From contig NZ_CP018477.1 in NCBI RefSeq assembly GCF_002277955.1, positions 1,922,001 through 1,986,000 of the forward strand: 64,000 nucleotides of DNA, read 5' to 3'. The notes beneath the pieces are model-generated. The model was not told the DNA's origin and did not search any database. It saw nothing but the letters and a program-made list of their open reading frames with translations. Below, one piece after another: positions 51,744-60,067 of this stretch (the stretch's first letter is position 1; each line of letters begins with the position of its first letter). The translations under genes and the position numbers were made by a program. This DNA comes from Thermogutta terrifontis (GTDB lineage Bacteria > Planctomycetota > Planctomycetia > Pirellulales > Thermoguttaceae).

Positions 51744-53948
51744 TTACGCACTTCGCGACTCTGAGGATAGGTGGTCCTGTTTGGGAACGAGCACACGCAG
51801 CTCGGGAAGGTCGAGTTCTTCAAGATAAGGTGCATTTACGGTGGCAAACCGCGCCAGGGCCATGAGCGGAAAATAGAGAGGGTAATGATGGTAGCGCAGG
51901 TAAAAGACGCGCGGGAAGCCCGTTCCGGTGAAGGCCTCTTCCGCCCATGTGCCGTCGCTCTGTTGGCGATCGAGCAGGTAGCGCACACCTCGCAGGACGG
52001 CAGGGTGTCGCGACTTGCCGGCGGCTAACAGCCCAAGGATTGCCCAGGCGGTTTGAGAAGGAGTGCTTGGGCCGGCTCCGCGCTTGGCAGGATTGTCGTA
52101 CGTTTCGGGCGTTTCCCCCCAGCCGCCGTCGGGGAGTTGGTGGCCGATGAGCCACGTCGCGCCGGCGAGTACACTGGGATCATGTTCGGGAATTCCTACG
52201 GCGTCCAACCCTGCAAGGGCCAGCCATGTACCGTAAATATAGCTGACTCCCCACCTTCCCAGCCAGCTTCCATCTGGCTCCTGAACTGCCCTGAGATAAC
52301 GCACAGCGCGATCGACCGCCGGATGACCCACGCGGTAACCGAGATTACCGAGAGCCTCCAGGACCCGCCCCGTCACATCCGGAGTGCTCGGGTCGATCAT
52401 GGCATTGTGATCGGCAAAGGGAACTTGGGTCAGAAGTTGACAGCAATTATTTCGATCGAAGGCGGCCCAGCCACCGTCATCGTTCTGCATGGCCAGCAAC
52501 CACTTGAGCCCGCGATCGATCGCTCTGGTTGCGTCGGCGAGAGCTTCCTCGCCGGACAACCTCTCCAGACGCCCATGGGATAGACGATCATCGCCTGGAT
52601 GATTGAGCCGACCCTCACATTTGTCTGGCGGGTTGACCAGCTCCCATTGGGGAGGGAACAAGCCGTCAGCAGGCGATTCAGTCTGGAATAGAGCTGCCAA
52701 TGCGAGCAGGACAGCAGCGGTGTCATCACAGTCCGGATAATGATCGTTGGCGTATTGGAAGCACCATCCCCCGGGCTGAGCCTGGGTGTGAAGGGCCCAG
52801 TCGCCGGGTTTGAGAATCTGTCGGCCCAGAAGCCAGTGGACGCCTCGCCGCAGAGCTGGATGGTCAATCCCCAAACCCGATTCTCTCAGGCAGCGGACGG
52901 CCAGTGTCGTGTCCCACACGGGGGACAGACAGGGTTGAACCCGGGCTGTATGATTGTTCTCGTCGGAGATGATAAGCTCTTCCACGTGCCGCCATCCGGT
53001 CCTCATCAGGGGACTTTCCTCGTCATAGCCGAGAGCCTTGAGAGCAATGAGGCTCCAAACCATGGCAGGATAAATGGCACCCAAACCATGGCTTCCCTCA
53101 AGATGTTGAAGAATCCAGGCTTCAGCGGCACGGAGGGCCTTTTGACGCAAAGGTACCAAACGATGACGATCACAAAGCTTATAGAGGCGATCCACGGCGG
53201 AAAAAAATCGGCTCCAGAACCACTCCAGCCGTGCGGACCGCGATCCCCTGGTCAGCGGCCAGTTCTCCGGACGAGTGAGAAATAGTTCCCGAATTCCCTT
53301 TTCGGGCGGAAGGGTGCGGACGGGCTTCAATGCCCAAATGATGGACAGCGGCACCACCATTGTGCGCGACCAAGCGCTTAGAGAATAAAGATTGATCGGA
53401 AACCACCGAGGCAGGAGCACAAGCTCCGGCGGAACAGCGGGGCACGCCGAGTACGGAATTTGCCCCAGAAAAGCCAGATAAAACCGGGTAAAACTGTTGA
53501 CCGACTGAGCACCGCCTCGCGCCAGAATGGCATCCCGTGCCCGGCGGATGGGCTCCTCATGGAGGTCGAATCCCGCGATTTTGAGGGCGAAATAGGCCTT
53601 TACGGTGGCACTTATATCCAGGGGACCGCCAGGATAAAGAGACCACCCGCCCTCCGCCGTCTGTGTTTCCAGGAGCCGTGAGGCCAGAAGCGAAACCAGT
53701 TCGCTCGATTCGCGGTGGAAAAACGCCAGAATGAGAATAGTCTCGCTTTGAAGGATGCTGTCACCTTCCAGTTCCGCCCGCCAATGGCCATCAGGATACT
53801 GGCGATTGAGCAGGCACCATCGTCCTCGAGAGACGCTCCGCCGGAGTTGAGATTCAAGCGTGGAGCGAGGTCGGGTGGTGTAGGCCAAGCGGAGGCGATT
53901 CTCACCTCTCGGCCTGAGACTGTCGCCTCCCTGCCAGGGCTCATCCAT
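51744..53948 (-). CDS. shc: squalene-hopene cyclase
   Basis: This membrane-associated enzyme cyclises squalene to hopene. The 734 residues carry the catalytic acid motif DCDDTA (Asp406, Asp408, Asp409), the variant of DxDDTA. Many QW repeats are visible: DGHWRAEL, AEGGWSLYPGGP, QNDDGGWAAF, QEPDGSWLGRWG, LPDGGWGE and QQSDGTWAEE. The alpha/alpha barrel length is normal. AGGAG precedes the ATG at 53948. The first 30 residues are extra and Arg-rich. Together with hpnH 27 bp downstream it forms a hopanoid operon; other hopanoid genes are not in the window. The upstream 488 bp hold a repeat copy and the promoter region. Confidence 0.97.
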   Translation of the reverse strand: MDEPWQGGDSLRPRGENRLRLAYTTRPRSTLESQLRRSVSRGRWCLLNRQYPDGHWRAELEGDSILQSETILILAFFHRESSELVSLLASRLLETQTAEGGWSLYPGGPLDISATVKAYFALKIAGFDLHEEPIRRARDAILARGGAQSVNSFTRFYLAFLGQIPYSACPAVPPELVLLPRWFPINLYSLSAWSRTMVVPLSIIWALKPVRTLPPEKGIRELFLTRPENWPLTRGSRSARLEWFWSRFFSAVDRLYKLCDRHRLVPLRQKALRAAEAWILQHLEGSHGLGAIYPAMVWSLIALKALGYDEESPLMRTGWRHVEELIISDENNHTARVQPCLSPVWDTTLAVRCLRESGLGIDHPALRRGVHWLLGRQILKPGDWALHTQAQPGGWCFQYANDHYPDCDDTAAVLLALAALFQTESPADGLFPPQWELVNPPDKCEGRLNHPGDDRLSHGRLERLSGEEALADATRAIDRGLKWLLAMQNDDGGWAAFDRNNCCQLLTQVPFADHNAMIDPSTPDVTGRVLEALGNLGYRVGHPAVDRAVRYLRAVQEPDGSWLGRWGVSYIYGTWLALAGLDAVGIPEHDPSVLAGATWLIGHQLPDGGWGETPETYDNPAKRGAGPSTPSQTAWAILGLLAAGKSRHPAVLRGVRYLLDRQQSDGTWAEEAFTGTGFPRVFYLRYHHYPLYFPLMALARFATVNAPYLEELDLPELRVLVPKQDHLSSESRSA

Positions 53949-54129
53949 GCGCGCATTCTCCTCACATCCTCAAGATTCGAAAAAGCAGTTAAACCTCCTC
54001 GCTCAACTAGCTTAAAGGGAAGGCGGGCGTTCTGCAACCCGGAATCCGTCCGATTCATCCCCACTTTTGCTTTACCGATGGGGAGGCAAACGTCCCCAGG
54101 GATACGCGCGAGAGCGCGGCCCCAGGGGA

Positions 54130-54345
54130 GCGGACTGTCAGGTCCGCTTTTCAACGTTAGGGCATGCATTGCGTTTCGCCGGGCACCACAAGCGTGCCCC
54201 TCCTAAGGACTCCTTCGAGAAAGCTGCTTGTGAGGTCCCATTACAACGTTTGAATTATCCAGCTCACCGACCCGAGGCCAACTGCTGGGTTCGGTTGCTG
54301 GTTAAACGGTAGGGGCCGTTCATGACTTGCCCCAAGAACACACGA
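54130..54345 (-). repeat. dispersed intergenic repeat, copy D
   Basis: On the minus strand a degenerate palindrome (54309-54332, core GTCATGAAC) is followed by TACCGTTTAACCAGC, GCAGTTGGCCTCGG, ACCTCACAAGCAGCTTTC and the GGGCA/TGCCC hairpin (54181-54203). It ends with GCGGACCTGACAG. It aligns with copy C over about 200 bp. Confidence 0.8.
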
Positions 54346-54366
54346 ACTGTCGCCGAATCGATCCCG

Positions 54367-54399
54367 AAAAAACACGCCCCCTGCTGAAATCAGGGGGCG
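54367..54399 (-). terminator. strong intrinsic terminator of the Tat Gfo/Idh/MocA gene
   Basis: On the minus strand CGCCCCCTG and CAGGGGGCG (54375-54399) pair perfectly over 9 bp round a 7-base loop, followed by TG and TTTTTT. Confidence 0.92.
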
Positions 54400-54436
54400 C
54401 AGCCTCATGGAGTCTCTTGATCTCGCCAGTTCCAAC

Positions 54437-55744
54437 TCAGATCGTGGGTAACTGCCAGGGATCCCGGCGAGGCTCTTTTCGAATCCCGTCCAGCCACTCA
54501 TTGGCCTCGGCGGGTTCTACAAATTTCCAATTTTGTGGATCCCATTTGAGACGCTTGCCCGTCCAGTAAGCGAGATTACCCAAGTGGCAAACCGTTACAG
54601 AGCGGGCCCCTACCTCCACCGGGCAAATGGGTTGACGATTTTCGCGGATGGCATTCAGCCAGTCGCGGTGGTGACCCGGGGACTCATACAGTCGAACTTT
54701 TTCACTATCTTTGAGTGGTTCCTTGACAACTTCATCGGGCCAACTTTGGAGCTTTCCACGATCGACGTACACCACTCCATCGGTCCCAACGAAATTGACT
54801 CCCCCGCGACCTTCGTATCCGCCATGAATGAGCTCGACGCCATTTGCGTAAATCCATCGAACCCCCTGGCCTTTTTCGGGGTCATCGGGAGGAATCACTT
54901 CCACCGGTCCCGAATCGTCCATGCCCAGACCCCATTGGGCAATATCGAAATGATGGGCACCCCAGTCGGTCATGCCACCGCCTGAGTATTCGCGATAGGC
55001 CCGCCAGTTCGGAAAGTGGTTATGAACCCCGCGAGGGCTGAGAACAGAGTTGTACGGCCGCATGGGGGCTTGACCCAACCACATGTTCCAATCGAGACCG
55101 GGCTCCATGGGTTCTTCCGGCAGGTCACAAAAGCGGCTCGGCCCTCCCACTGCCGCGTAGACCTGCTTGATCTTTCCGATCCGACCGTTTCGGACGGCCT
55201 CGCAGGCAATTCGGAACTCTCGGCTGGAACGCTGCTGGCTGCCCGTCTGAAAAACAACACCATACTTGTTGACAGCATCAATGCAGAGTTTCGCCTCCGC
55301 AATTGTCAACGTCAACGGTTTTTCGCAGTAAATATGTTTCTTGGCCTTGCAGGCATCCACAATGGGATGCGTGTGCCAGTGGTCCGGCGTGGCGATGACC
55401 ACGGCGTCAATATCCTTGCGAGCAATCAACTCACGATAATCGTTGTAACCTGCGCAGTCCGTGTTTTCATAGGCTTTGTTGACCTTTTCCACGGAGAAAT
55501 TTCTTCGCGTGGTGTCCACCTCGCAGACGGCCAGAACGTGCACGTCCTTCATGCGAAGGAACGCATCGAGATGATACTGATTCTGTTTTCCCATTCCGAT
55601 GAAACCGAGGGTCAAGCGTTCGCTGGGCGCTGGTTGCTCCGCTGAACCCAGCGCGGAACGGGCAATGATGGTAGGCAGAGCCATAGCGGCTGCCGACGCT
55701 TTTAACATGTCGCGACGAGAGAGTGATGCATTCCTCCGACTCAT
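54437..55744 (-). CDS. Tat-exported Gfo/Idh/MocA-family dehydrogenase
   Basis: The ATG at 55744 has GGAGG eight bases upstream; a longer in-frame start (55759) lacks one. The signal reads SLSRRDMLKASAAAMALPTI, a clear twin-arginine motif. The NAD motif GFIGMGKQNQYHL, the signature YCEKPLTLTIAEAK and TPDHWHTHP follow, then the substrate domain with DWNMWLGQAPMRPYN and GGGMTDWGAHHFDIAQWG. The 435 residues are usual for this exported group, which in planctomycetes is greatly expanded. The substrate is unknown. It closely resembles the protein at 40136 in layout and motifs. It is transcribed alone and ends at a strong terminator. Confidence 0.94.
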   Translation of the reverse strand: MSRRNASLSRRDMLKASAAAMALPTIIARSALGSAEQPAPSERLTLGFIGMGKQNQYHLDAFLRMKDVHVLAVCEVDTTRRNFSVEKVNKAYENTDCAGYNDYRELIARKDIDAVVIATPDHWHTHPIVDACKAKKHIYCEKPLTLTIAEAKLCIDAVNKYGVVFQTGSQQRSSREFRIACEAVRNGRIGKIKQVYAAVGGPSRFCDLPEEPMEPGLDWNMWLGQAPMRPYNSVLSPRGVHNHFPNWRAYREYSGGGMTDWGAHHFDIAQWGLGMDDSGPVEVIPPDDPEKGQGVRWIYANGVELIHGGYEGRGGVNFVGTDGVVYVDRGKLQSWPDEVVKEPLKDSEKVRLYESPGHHRDWLNAIRENRQPICPVEVGARSVTVCHLGNLAYWTGKRLKWDPQNWKFVEPAEANEWLDGIRKEPRRDPWQLPTI

Positions 55745-55971
55745 GGCGGTTTCCTCCATTCATTCGGGGGCCTAACGGCGGGATGCTACCAAACTGCACA
55801 GCGTTTACAGCAACTGCGTCCTGACACAGCCAGCCCCTGGGACGATTCGTTTTCAGGGCGGGCATGAACATCGCGATGGAAACTTTCATCACGATAATTC
55901 CTGCTCACAAGGAAAACAAGAGACCTGAATTCTGGGTACACTGCAACCTGCCTCGTCGCTGACCCATTCCC

Positions 55972-56250
55972 GCGTTTGCGATAGCCTATGAGATGTCACG
56001 GGCACACTGTGCTGTACGGGCGATCATGAATTGCCCCTACCGTCTAACCGACTGGACCGAAGAGTTGAAGCCCCGCTGGTGTGGATTCTCCAAGCGTGGA
56101 AAGCGGACGTGACAGGCACGTCCCGCCGAAAGCGGACCTGATTATCAGGTCTCGCCGGGTTGAATCTCGTTCCCATGCGAAGCCCCGGGGAGGTAAGTTT
56201 TCCGTCGGTGAAGAAACCGTGGGAATGAGTCAGGTCTCGTCGGCGCGTGA
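55972..56250 (+). repeat. dispersed intergenic palindromic repeat, copy E
   Basis: Left flank CGCGTTTGCGATAG, then half-degenerate palindrome (56016-56040, right arm GAATTGCCCCTAC intact). TACCGTCTAACCGAC, GAGTTGAAGCCCCGCTGG and GCGGACCTGATTATCAGGTC follow. It ends with AATGAGTCAGG near 56223-56234. The order of blocks equals copy B. Confidence 0.82.
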
Positions 56251-56323
56251 AAGGACCGCCGACGGGTTTTACGGTTCAGCATGATGCCTTTTGCGGCGAT
56301 CATGTGCCACTGCCGGGTGGGTC

Positions 56324-56339
56324 CGTGAGCTATACTTTT
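56324..56339 (+). promoter_or_regulatory. promoter-like motif upstream of second HDOD gene
   Basis: CGTGAGCTATACTTTT with -10-like TATACT at 56331-56336, 79 bp before ATG 56415. It matches the motif before the first HDOD gene at 15 of 16 bases. Confidence 0.4.
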
Positions 56340-56414
56340 AGCGAGGGACGTTTTGCCTCAATTCGCGTGACAGCGTTTCCGCCACGTCAATACCGCTATT
56401 AAAGGTGTGGCCAT

Positions 56415-57440
56415 ATGCGGGAATCGCAGATCTTCGCGGGTAGTACGGGTGATAGCACACAACAATCCCGAGGTTTCGCAGCGCAATCGGCCAGTCCGGA
56501 GCAGCTTGTGGAACGACTGGAGATCCCTCACTCTTCACCGGGGGTCGCGTGGCGAGTGGTTCAAATTCTGAAAGATCCCGAATACGATGTTCACGAAGTG
56601 GAGTCCATTCTAGAATCGGATCCCGGTTTGTGCGCGTCCATCCTAAAGCTGGTCAACTCGTCCGCGTTCGGGTTGCCCCGCAATGTCACCAATCTTCGGC
56701 AGGCGATCACCCTGCTTGGTGCCCGATCGCTCCGGTTGGCCGTGTTAAGTTTTGGGCTGGTCAACAGGCTGACGCAGGGAACGCCCAGGGAAGTATTCGA
56801 CGATTTTTGGAGACGGGCGCTAACGACGGCCGTCGTGGCCGGAAAACTCATCCGGCGAGAAAGGGCCGTCAATCCTGAAGACGCGTACTGTGCAGGGCTT
56901 CTTGCGGAAATCGGCGTTCTGGTGTTCTCTCAGGTTGACACGAGAAAATATCCCGGCTTGTACCTGAAACACCGCCATGGCAAAGATCTTCTGGCGGCAG
57001 AGGAAGAGCACTACGGATTCGATCACGCGACCCTGGGGGCGTGCCTGCTCGAGCGCTGGGGGCTACCCAGTCCTTTGCCTCTGGCGGCGGCTTGCCACCA
57101 CCAACCAAATCGATGCGATACCCCCCTGCTGCAGGCGGTTCACGCGGGAACCATGCTGAGTGATGTACTGTGGGTAGCCCGCTCGGCTCTTCTACCGACG
57201 GCCCGGCAATGGCTGGAAAGACACTTCGGGATGGATCTGGATGGCTTCATCGGTCTCGCCAACGAGTGCAAACAAGAGATCATGGATAGTGCCGAGTTTT
57301 TCTCGGTCAAATTGAAAGGTCGGATTGATGTCTCGGCACTGAAAAAGGAGGCCTTTGAAATCTTCAAAAAGGCCGCCCTGGAAACGGCGTTAGAATATGA
57401 CTCAATTACCGCTGTTCTCGAACAGCGTTACACAATGTGA
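56415..57440 (+). CDS. HDOD-domain signalling protein
   Basis: The 341 residues contain one HDOD domain at about 35-250: LEIPHSSPGVAWRVVQILKDPEYD, GLCASILKLVNSSAFGLPRNVTNLRQAITLLGARSLRL in pieces, and YCAGLLAEIGVLVFSQV, where the HD pair is replaced by AE. FDHATLGACLLERWGLP and AACHHQPN follow. Loss of HD means no metal catalysis is expected. The C-terminal 80 residues are helical (DLDGFIGLANECKQEIMDSAEFF). AAAGGTG precedes the ATG. It lies 26 kb from the signalling island but shares a promoter-like motif with the HDOD gene there, which suggests co-regulation. No operon partner is visible; a small minus-strand gene follows convergently. Confidence 0.9.
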   Translation: MRESQIFAGSTGDSTQQSRGFAAQSASPEQLVERLEIPHSSPGVAWRVVQILKDPEYDVHEVESILESDPGLCASILKLVNSSAFGLPRNVTNLRQAITLLGARSLRLAVLSFGLVNRLTQGTPREVFDDFWRRALTTAVVAGKLIRRERAVNPEDAYCAGLLAEIGVLVFSQVDTRKYPGLYLKHRHGKDLLAAEEEHYGFDHATLGACLLERWGLPSPLPLAAACHHQPNRCDTPLLQAVHAGTMLSDVLWVARSALLPTARQWLERHFGMDLDGFIGLANECKQEIMDSAEFFSVKLKGRIDVSALKKEAFEIFKKAALETALEYDSITAVLEQRYTM

Positions 57441-57532
57441 AGTTGCGTCCGGTGCCCACCCCGATGGGCCGGTCCCCGATGACGCAGGCGTGCCAGTTAT
57501 CGACAACGGCTTGCTACGAAGCAGGAGCGAGA

Positions 57533-57682
57533 TCAGCCCAGGTAAGGTGCGAGCGAGACGATTAAACTGAGTACCACGGCGGTCGCAAGGAAAAAGACCA
57601 TGGCGTAGTGAATCGCCAGTAGGCCAGCTCGCCCCCTTCGATCGAGTGCTCCTGCGAACGAAGCTCTGAATTTTCTCGTCAT
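57533..57682 (-). CDS. small single-span membrane protein (49 aa)
   Basis: An ATG at 57682 has AGGAG eight bases upstream. The 49 residues start basic (MTRKFRASFAGALDRRGR) and have one membrane span (about 25-44, AMVFFLATAVVLSLIVSL). The same frame is open further upstream, but that part reads through a repeat and looks non-coding. No family is recognised. The good ribosome-binding site and compact, signal-like design support a real gene; homologues would confirm it. Confidence 0.5.
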   Translation of the reverse strand: MTRKFRASFAGALDRRGRAGLLAIHYAMVFFLATAVVLSLIVSLAPYLG

Positions 57683-58121
57683 TCCGGGCTCTCCTGGGAT
57701 CACAACTATAACAAAAGAGCGGCACACATTTGGGCGTCTGCTCGGTACCTGAGCCGTTGGCCTGGCCGAGCGCGGAAAGGTGACTTCTCCCCTTGGAACT
57801 ATAGCATTCAGAAATTGCCATGACAGATGGAGATGATCCCCATCATATGAGGGATGCAAGGGGAGAATATTGCTCCGCCGGCCTGTCCGATCCCGGTGGC
57901 GTCTGGGACTGGGGACACCCTCCGTTGCGACAAGCAATCCGAACCAACTGGGGAGCGTAAAAACTGAAAGGCAAAGCGTTGGGTAGGGGCAATTCATGAA
58001 TTGCCCCTACAAACGCAGTGCATGGTGCTCCGAACACCGCACACACGATACCGATCTGGGCGATTCGTCAAACGAACTGTGCAGAGCTTCCAAATGATAA
58101 GTCGCCCCGGCCGTCAAAAAA
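57683..58121. other. intergenic region with repeat copy F
   Basis: This 439 bp holds the 28 bp palindrome at 57983-58010 and otherwise no recognised signal. It separates two small minus-strand genes. Confidence 0.5.
57983..58010. repeat. dispersed palindromic repeat, copy F (perfect 28 bp palindrome)
   Basis: A perfect palindrome with core AATTCATGAATT and outer arms GTAGGGGC and GCCCCTAC. The long mosaic flanks of copies B-E are not clearly present here, so this may be a minimal form. Confidence 0.85.
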
Positions 58122-58325
58122 TCAGACTTTTTTCTCCTGAATTAACCTTGCAAAGTGTTCAAACGATCGGTCGTAGGTCGCTTCCGCCGCAGGCGGGAAG
58201 CAGCAGCCGGGAAGCTGGCGTTTCTTCAGGTGGTATTGGAGACACTCGCAACAAAGTCCTTTCCGCGGACAGGGATCGTAGGTACACGTGCAAAACGAGA
58301 GATTCCGATCTTTCCGGCATTCCAT
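58122..58325 (-). CDS. small Cys-rich protein (DUF6485-like, 67 aa)
   Basis: An ATG at 58325 has GGGAGGAG four bases upstream, so the longer frame to 58454 is rejected. The 67 residues carry a dense Cys pattern: MEC, CTCTYDPC, GLCCECLQYH and PGCCFP, then TYDRSFEHFARLIQE. This order (CxCxYxPCxRxGxCCxCxxYH, PxCCFP, TYDRSFEHF) is that of a small family I recall as DUF6485, found in varied bacteria and archaea and probably metal-binding. The function is unknown. The family's length of about 65-70 residues agrees. Confidence 0.8.
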   Translation of the reverse strand: MECRKDRNLSFCTCTYDPCPRKGLCCECLQYHLKKRQLPGCCFPPAAEATYDRSFEHFARLIQEKKV

Positions 58326-58591
58326 GACGCTCCTCCCGGAATTTGAGAACAATCGATATTTACCACTTACCTCTATCGGTGAGGACACCCATGTCCGGTT
58401 CACCAGCGAAACGCGTCCCATACCGGGAAGCGGCGCGTGAACATCACGATGCAATCCATTATCTTTTTTGCGAAAATTTTGACCAGCCGATGAGGCCGGG
58501 CCGTTCTCCGCGGAGCTTGCCCGGGAGTAAAATGACCCCGAGAGACACGTCGAGCCGGGACGACCCCCAAGCGTATGACTCGGGGTGCTTT

Positions 58592-60067
58592 ATGCGCACA
58601 GAGAATATCAAGTTCGAAACCGGCGGTTTTCGGAGATCGTTTGTTTTCTTCGCGATCGCCCCAGTACTTGGCCTGGTGTTCTGTTCCGGTTGCGGGCAGG
58701 ACGAATCTTCTGATTCGCGCCATTCCACCTATTCCGTGCCAGTGGCGTCAGCCCGGCCGGAAAAACAAACTCCGAGCGCCACCGCGGCTGTGTGGGAACC
58801 AGCGCCATCCGACCAATCCGGTGAGTCGCAGGGGACCGTCCCGATCAAATGGCCTAAACTCCCTTCGCCCTTGACGGGCGACTGGATGAAGGAGCAGGGA
58901 CATCACGTCGCGGACGAGCTTGCGCAGAAATTTCCAAACGATGTGTATGCGCAACATGTTCACGCTCAGGTGTATCGTCTTTCTGGCGATACGGAGGAGG
59001 CATTGAAAATATGGCATCACTGTTTGGAGCTGAAAAAAGACTTTTTGCCGGCTTACGAGGAGATTGTCCAGATCCTCGTGCGGCGGGGAGATCACGCGCA
59101 GGCAGAGAAAATGGCACGGCAGGGGCTGGCCTTCCATCCCCGTGCCGTCTCGCTGCGGAATTTGTTGGCCAGCATCCTTCTGGAACAGGGGCGTCTGGAT
59201 GAGGTCATCACCACCGTCCTGGCAGGGCGCGCTCTCGGGACGGAGTCGCCTGAAGGTCTCTTTTTAGCTGCCCAGGCTTACCAGCGGAAGCAGCAGCACG
59301 ACCGTGCTCGAGAGGTCCTGGAAGAGGCCGTGCGACTGCGACCAGAGTTCACTCAGGCCCACTATGCGCTGGCTGTCAGTCTGGCAAGGCTTGGGGACCA
59401 GGCCGGGGCTCAGCGGCATCGCGAGATTTTTCAAAAACTGAAGGAGCGCGATCAGCAAGCGAATGCCGCTATCTTGCGGGTGGAGAGCGATGAATTCGTA
59501 CGCCGGACCGTGGCCGGTATTTTTCAGCAGGCGGGGGTCATTTTTTCGAATCACGGGCTTCCCGAGCGAGCCGAGGAATGTTGGTTGATGGGAGCCGCTC
59601 TTTCGCCGAAGGATGTGGTGTGCCGCCAAGCCCTGGTGGTTCTCTATCAGCAGCAGCGCCGGCCCGCCGCAGGCCTCGCAATCGTGGAGGAGCTCGTTGG
59701 ACTGGAACCTCGCAATCCCTCGCATCGCGTGGCGGAAGGGGTATTCTACTTACAAATACAAAACTTCGAGAAGGCCATCGACTCGTTCAAACAGGCACTT
59801 GCCCTGGACCCCAAGATGGATGCGGCATATGCTGGACTGGCTCAAGCGTATTTACAAAAAAAAGAAAACCTCGAGGAAGCCCGACGGCTCGCCGAAACCG
59901 CTGTGCAACTATCTCCCCAGCCGGATTACTTCGTGGTGCTGGCCGTCGCGTCTGCCGAACTCGGGGACTGGGAGCAGGCCAGACGAAATGTCGAAAAAGC
60001 CCTGGCGATCAATCCTTCTCACGACCTCGCCCGAAAACTAGCTCGGTTTCTGCAACATGGAATTTAA
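58592..60067 (+). CDS. TPR-repeat lipoprotein
   Basis: The frame is open from 58343, but ATG 58592 begins a lipoprotein-like signal (FVFFAIAPVLGLVFCSGC, cleavage before the second Cys), which I take as the start; ATG 58532 with GGGAG is an alternative. The mature part of about 450 residues is built of tetratricopeptide repeats: ALKIWHHCLELKKDFLPAY, ARQGLAFHPRAVSLRNLLA, AREVLEEAVRLRPEFTQAH, AIDSFKQALALDPKMDAAYAG and ARRLAETAVQLSPQ. Two repeats carry the WAxLxxxLGR-like and ALALDP signatures. It probably holds partner proteins at the membrane. Its 3' end overlaps the CRTAC1 gene by 11 bp, implying translational coupling and a shared job. Confidence 0.88.
   Translation: MRTENIKFETGGFRRSFVFFAIAPVLGLVFCSGCGQDESSDSRHSTYSVPVASARPEKQTPSATAAVWEPAPSDQSGESQGTVPIKWPKLPSPLTGDWMKEQGHHVADELAQKFPNDVYAQHVHAQVYRLSGDTEEALKIWHHCLELKKDFLPAYEEIVQILVRRGDHAQAEKMARQGLAFHPRAVSLRNLLASILLEQGRLDEVITTVLAGRALGTESPEGLFLAAQAYQRKQQHDRAREVLEEAVRLRPEFTQAHYALAVSLARLGDQAGAQRHREIFQKLKERDQQANAAILRVESDEFVRRTVAGIFQQAGVIFSNHGLPERAEECWLMGAALSPKDVVCRQALVVLYQQQRRPAAGLAIVEELVGLEPRNPSHRVAEGVFYLQIQNFEKAIDSFKQALALDPKMDAAYAGLAQAYLQKKENLEEARRLAETAVQLSPQPDYFVVLAVASAELGDWEQARRNVEKALAINPSHDLARKLARFLQHGI

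Larger units (their letters stand above)
53949..54436. other. intergenic region with repeat copy D and a terminator
   Basis: This 488 bp lies between two minus-strand genes. It holds the repeat at 54130-54345 and the terminator at 54367-54399. The shc promoter should lie in 53950-54100. Confidence 0.5.
55745..56414. other. divergent intergenic region with repeat copy E
   Basis: This 670 bp lies between the Tat dehydrogenase gene (minus) and the second HDOD gene (plus). It holds the repeat at 55972-56250 and the promoter-like motif at 56324-56339. No gene was found. Confidence 0.55.

Noticed and set aside
18834-58010. CRISPR array
   Set aside because: The palindromic repeats are thousands of bases apart, with no regular spacers and no cas genes.
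57533-58325. Toxin-antitoxin pair
   Set aside because: The two small genes are about 440 bp apart, are not coupled, and the Cys-rich one resembles a widespread non-TA family.
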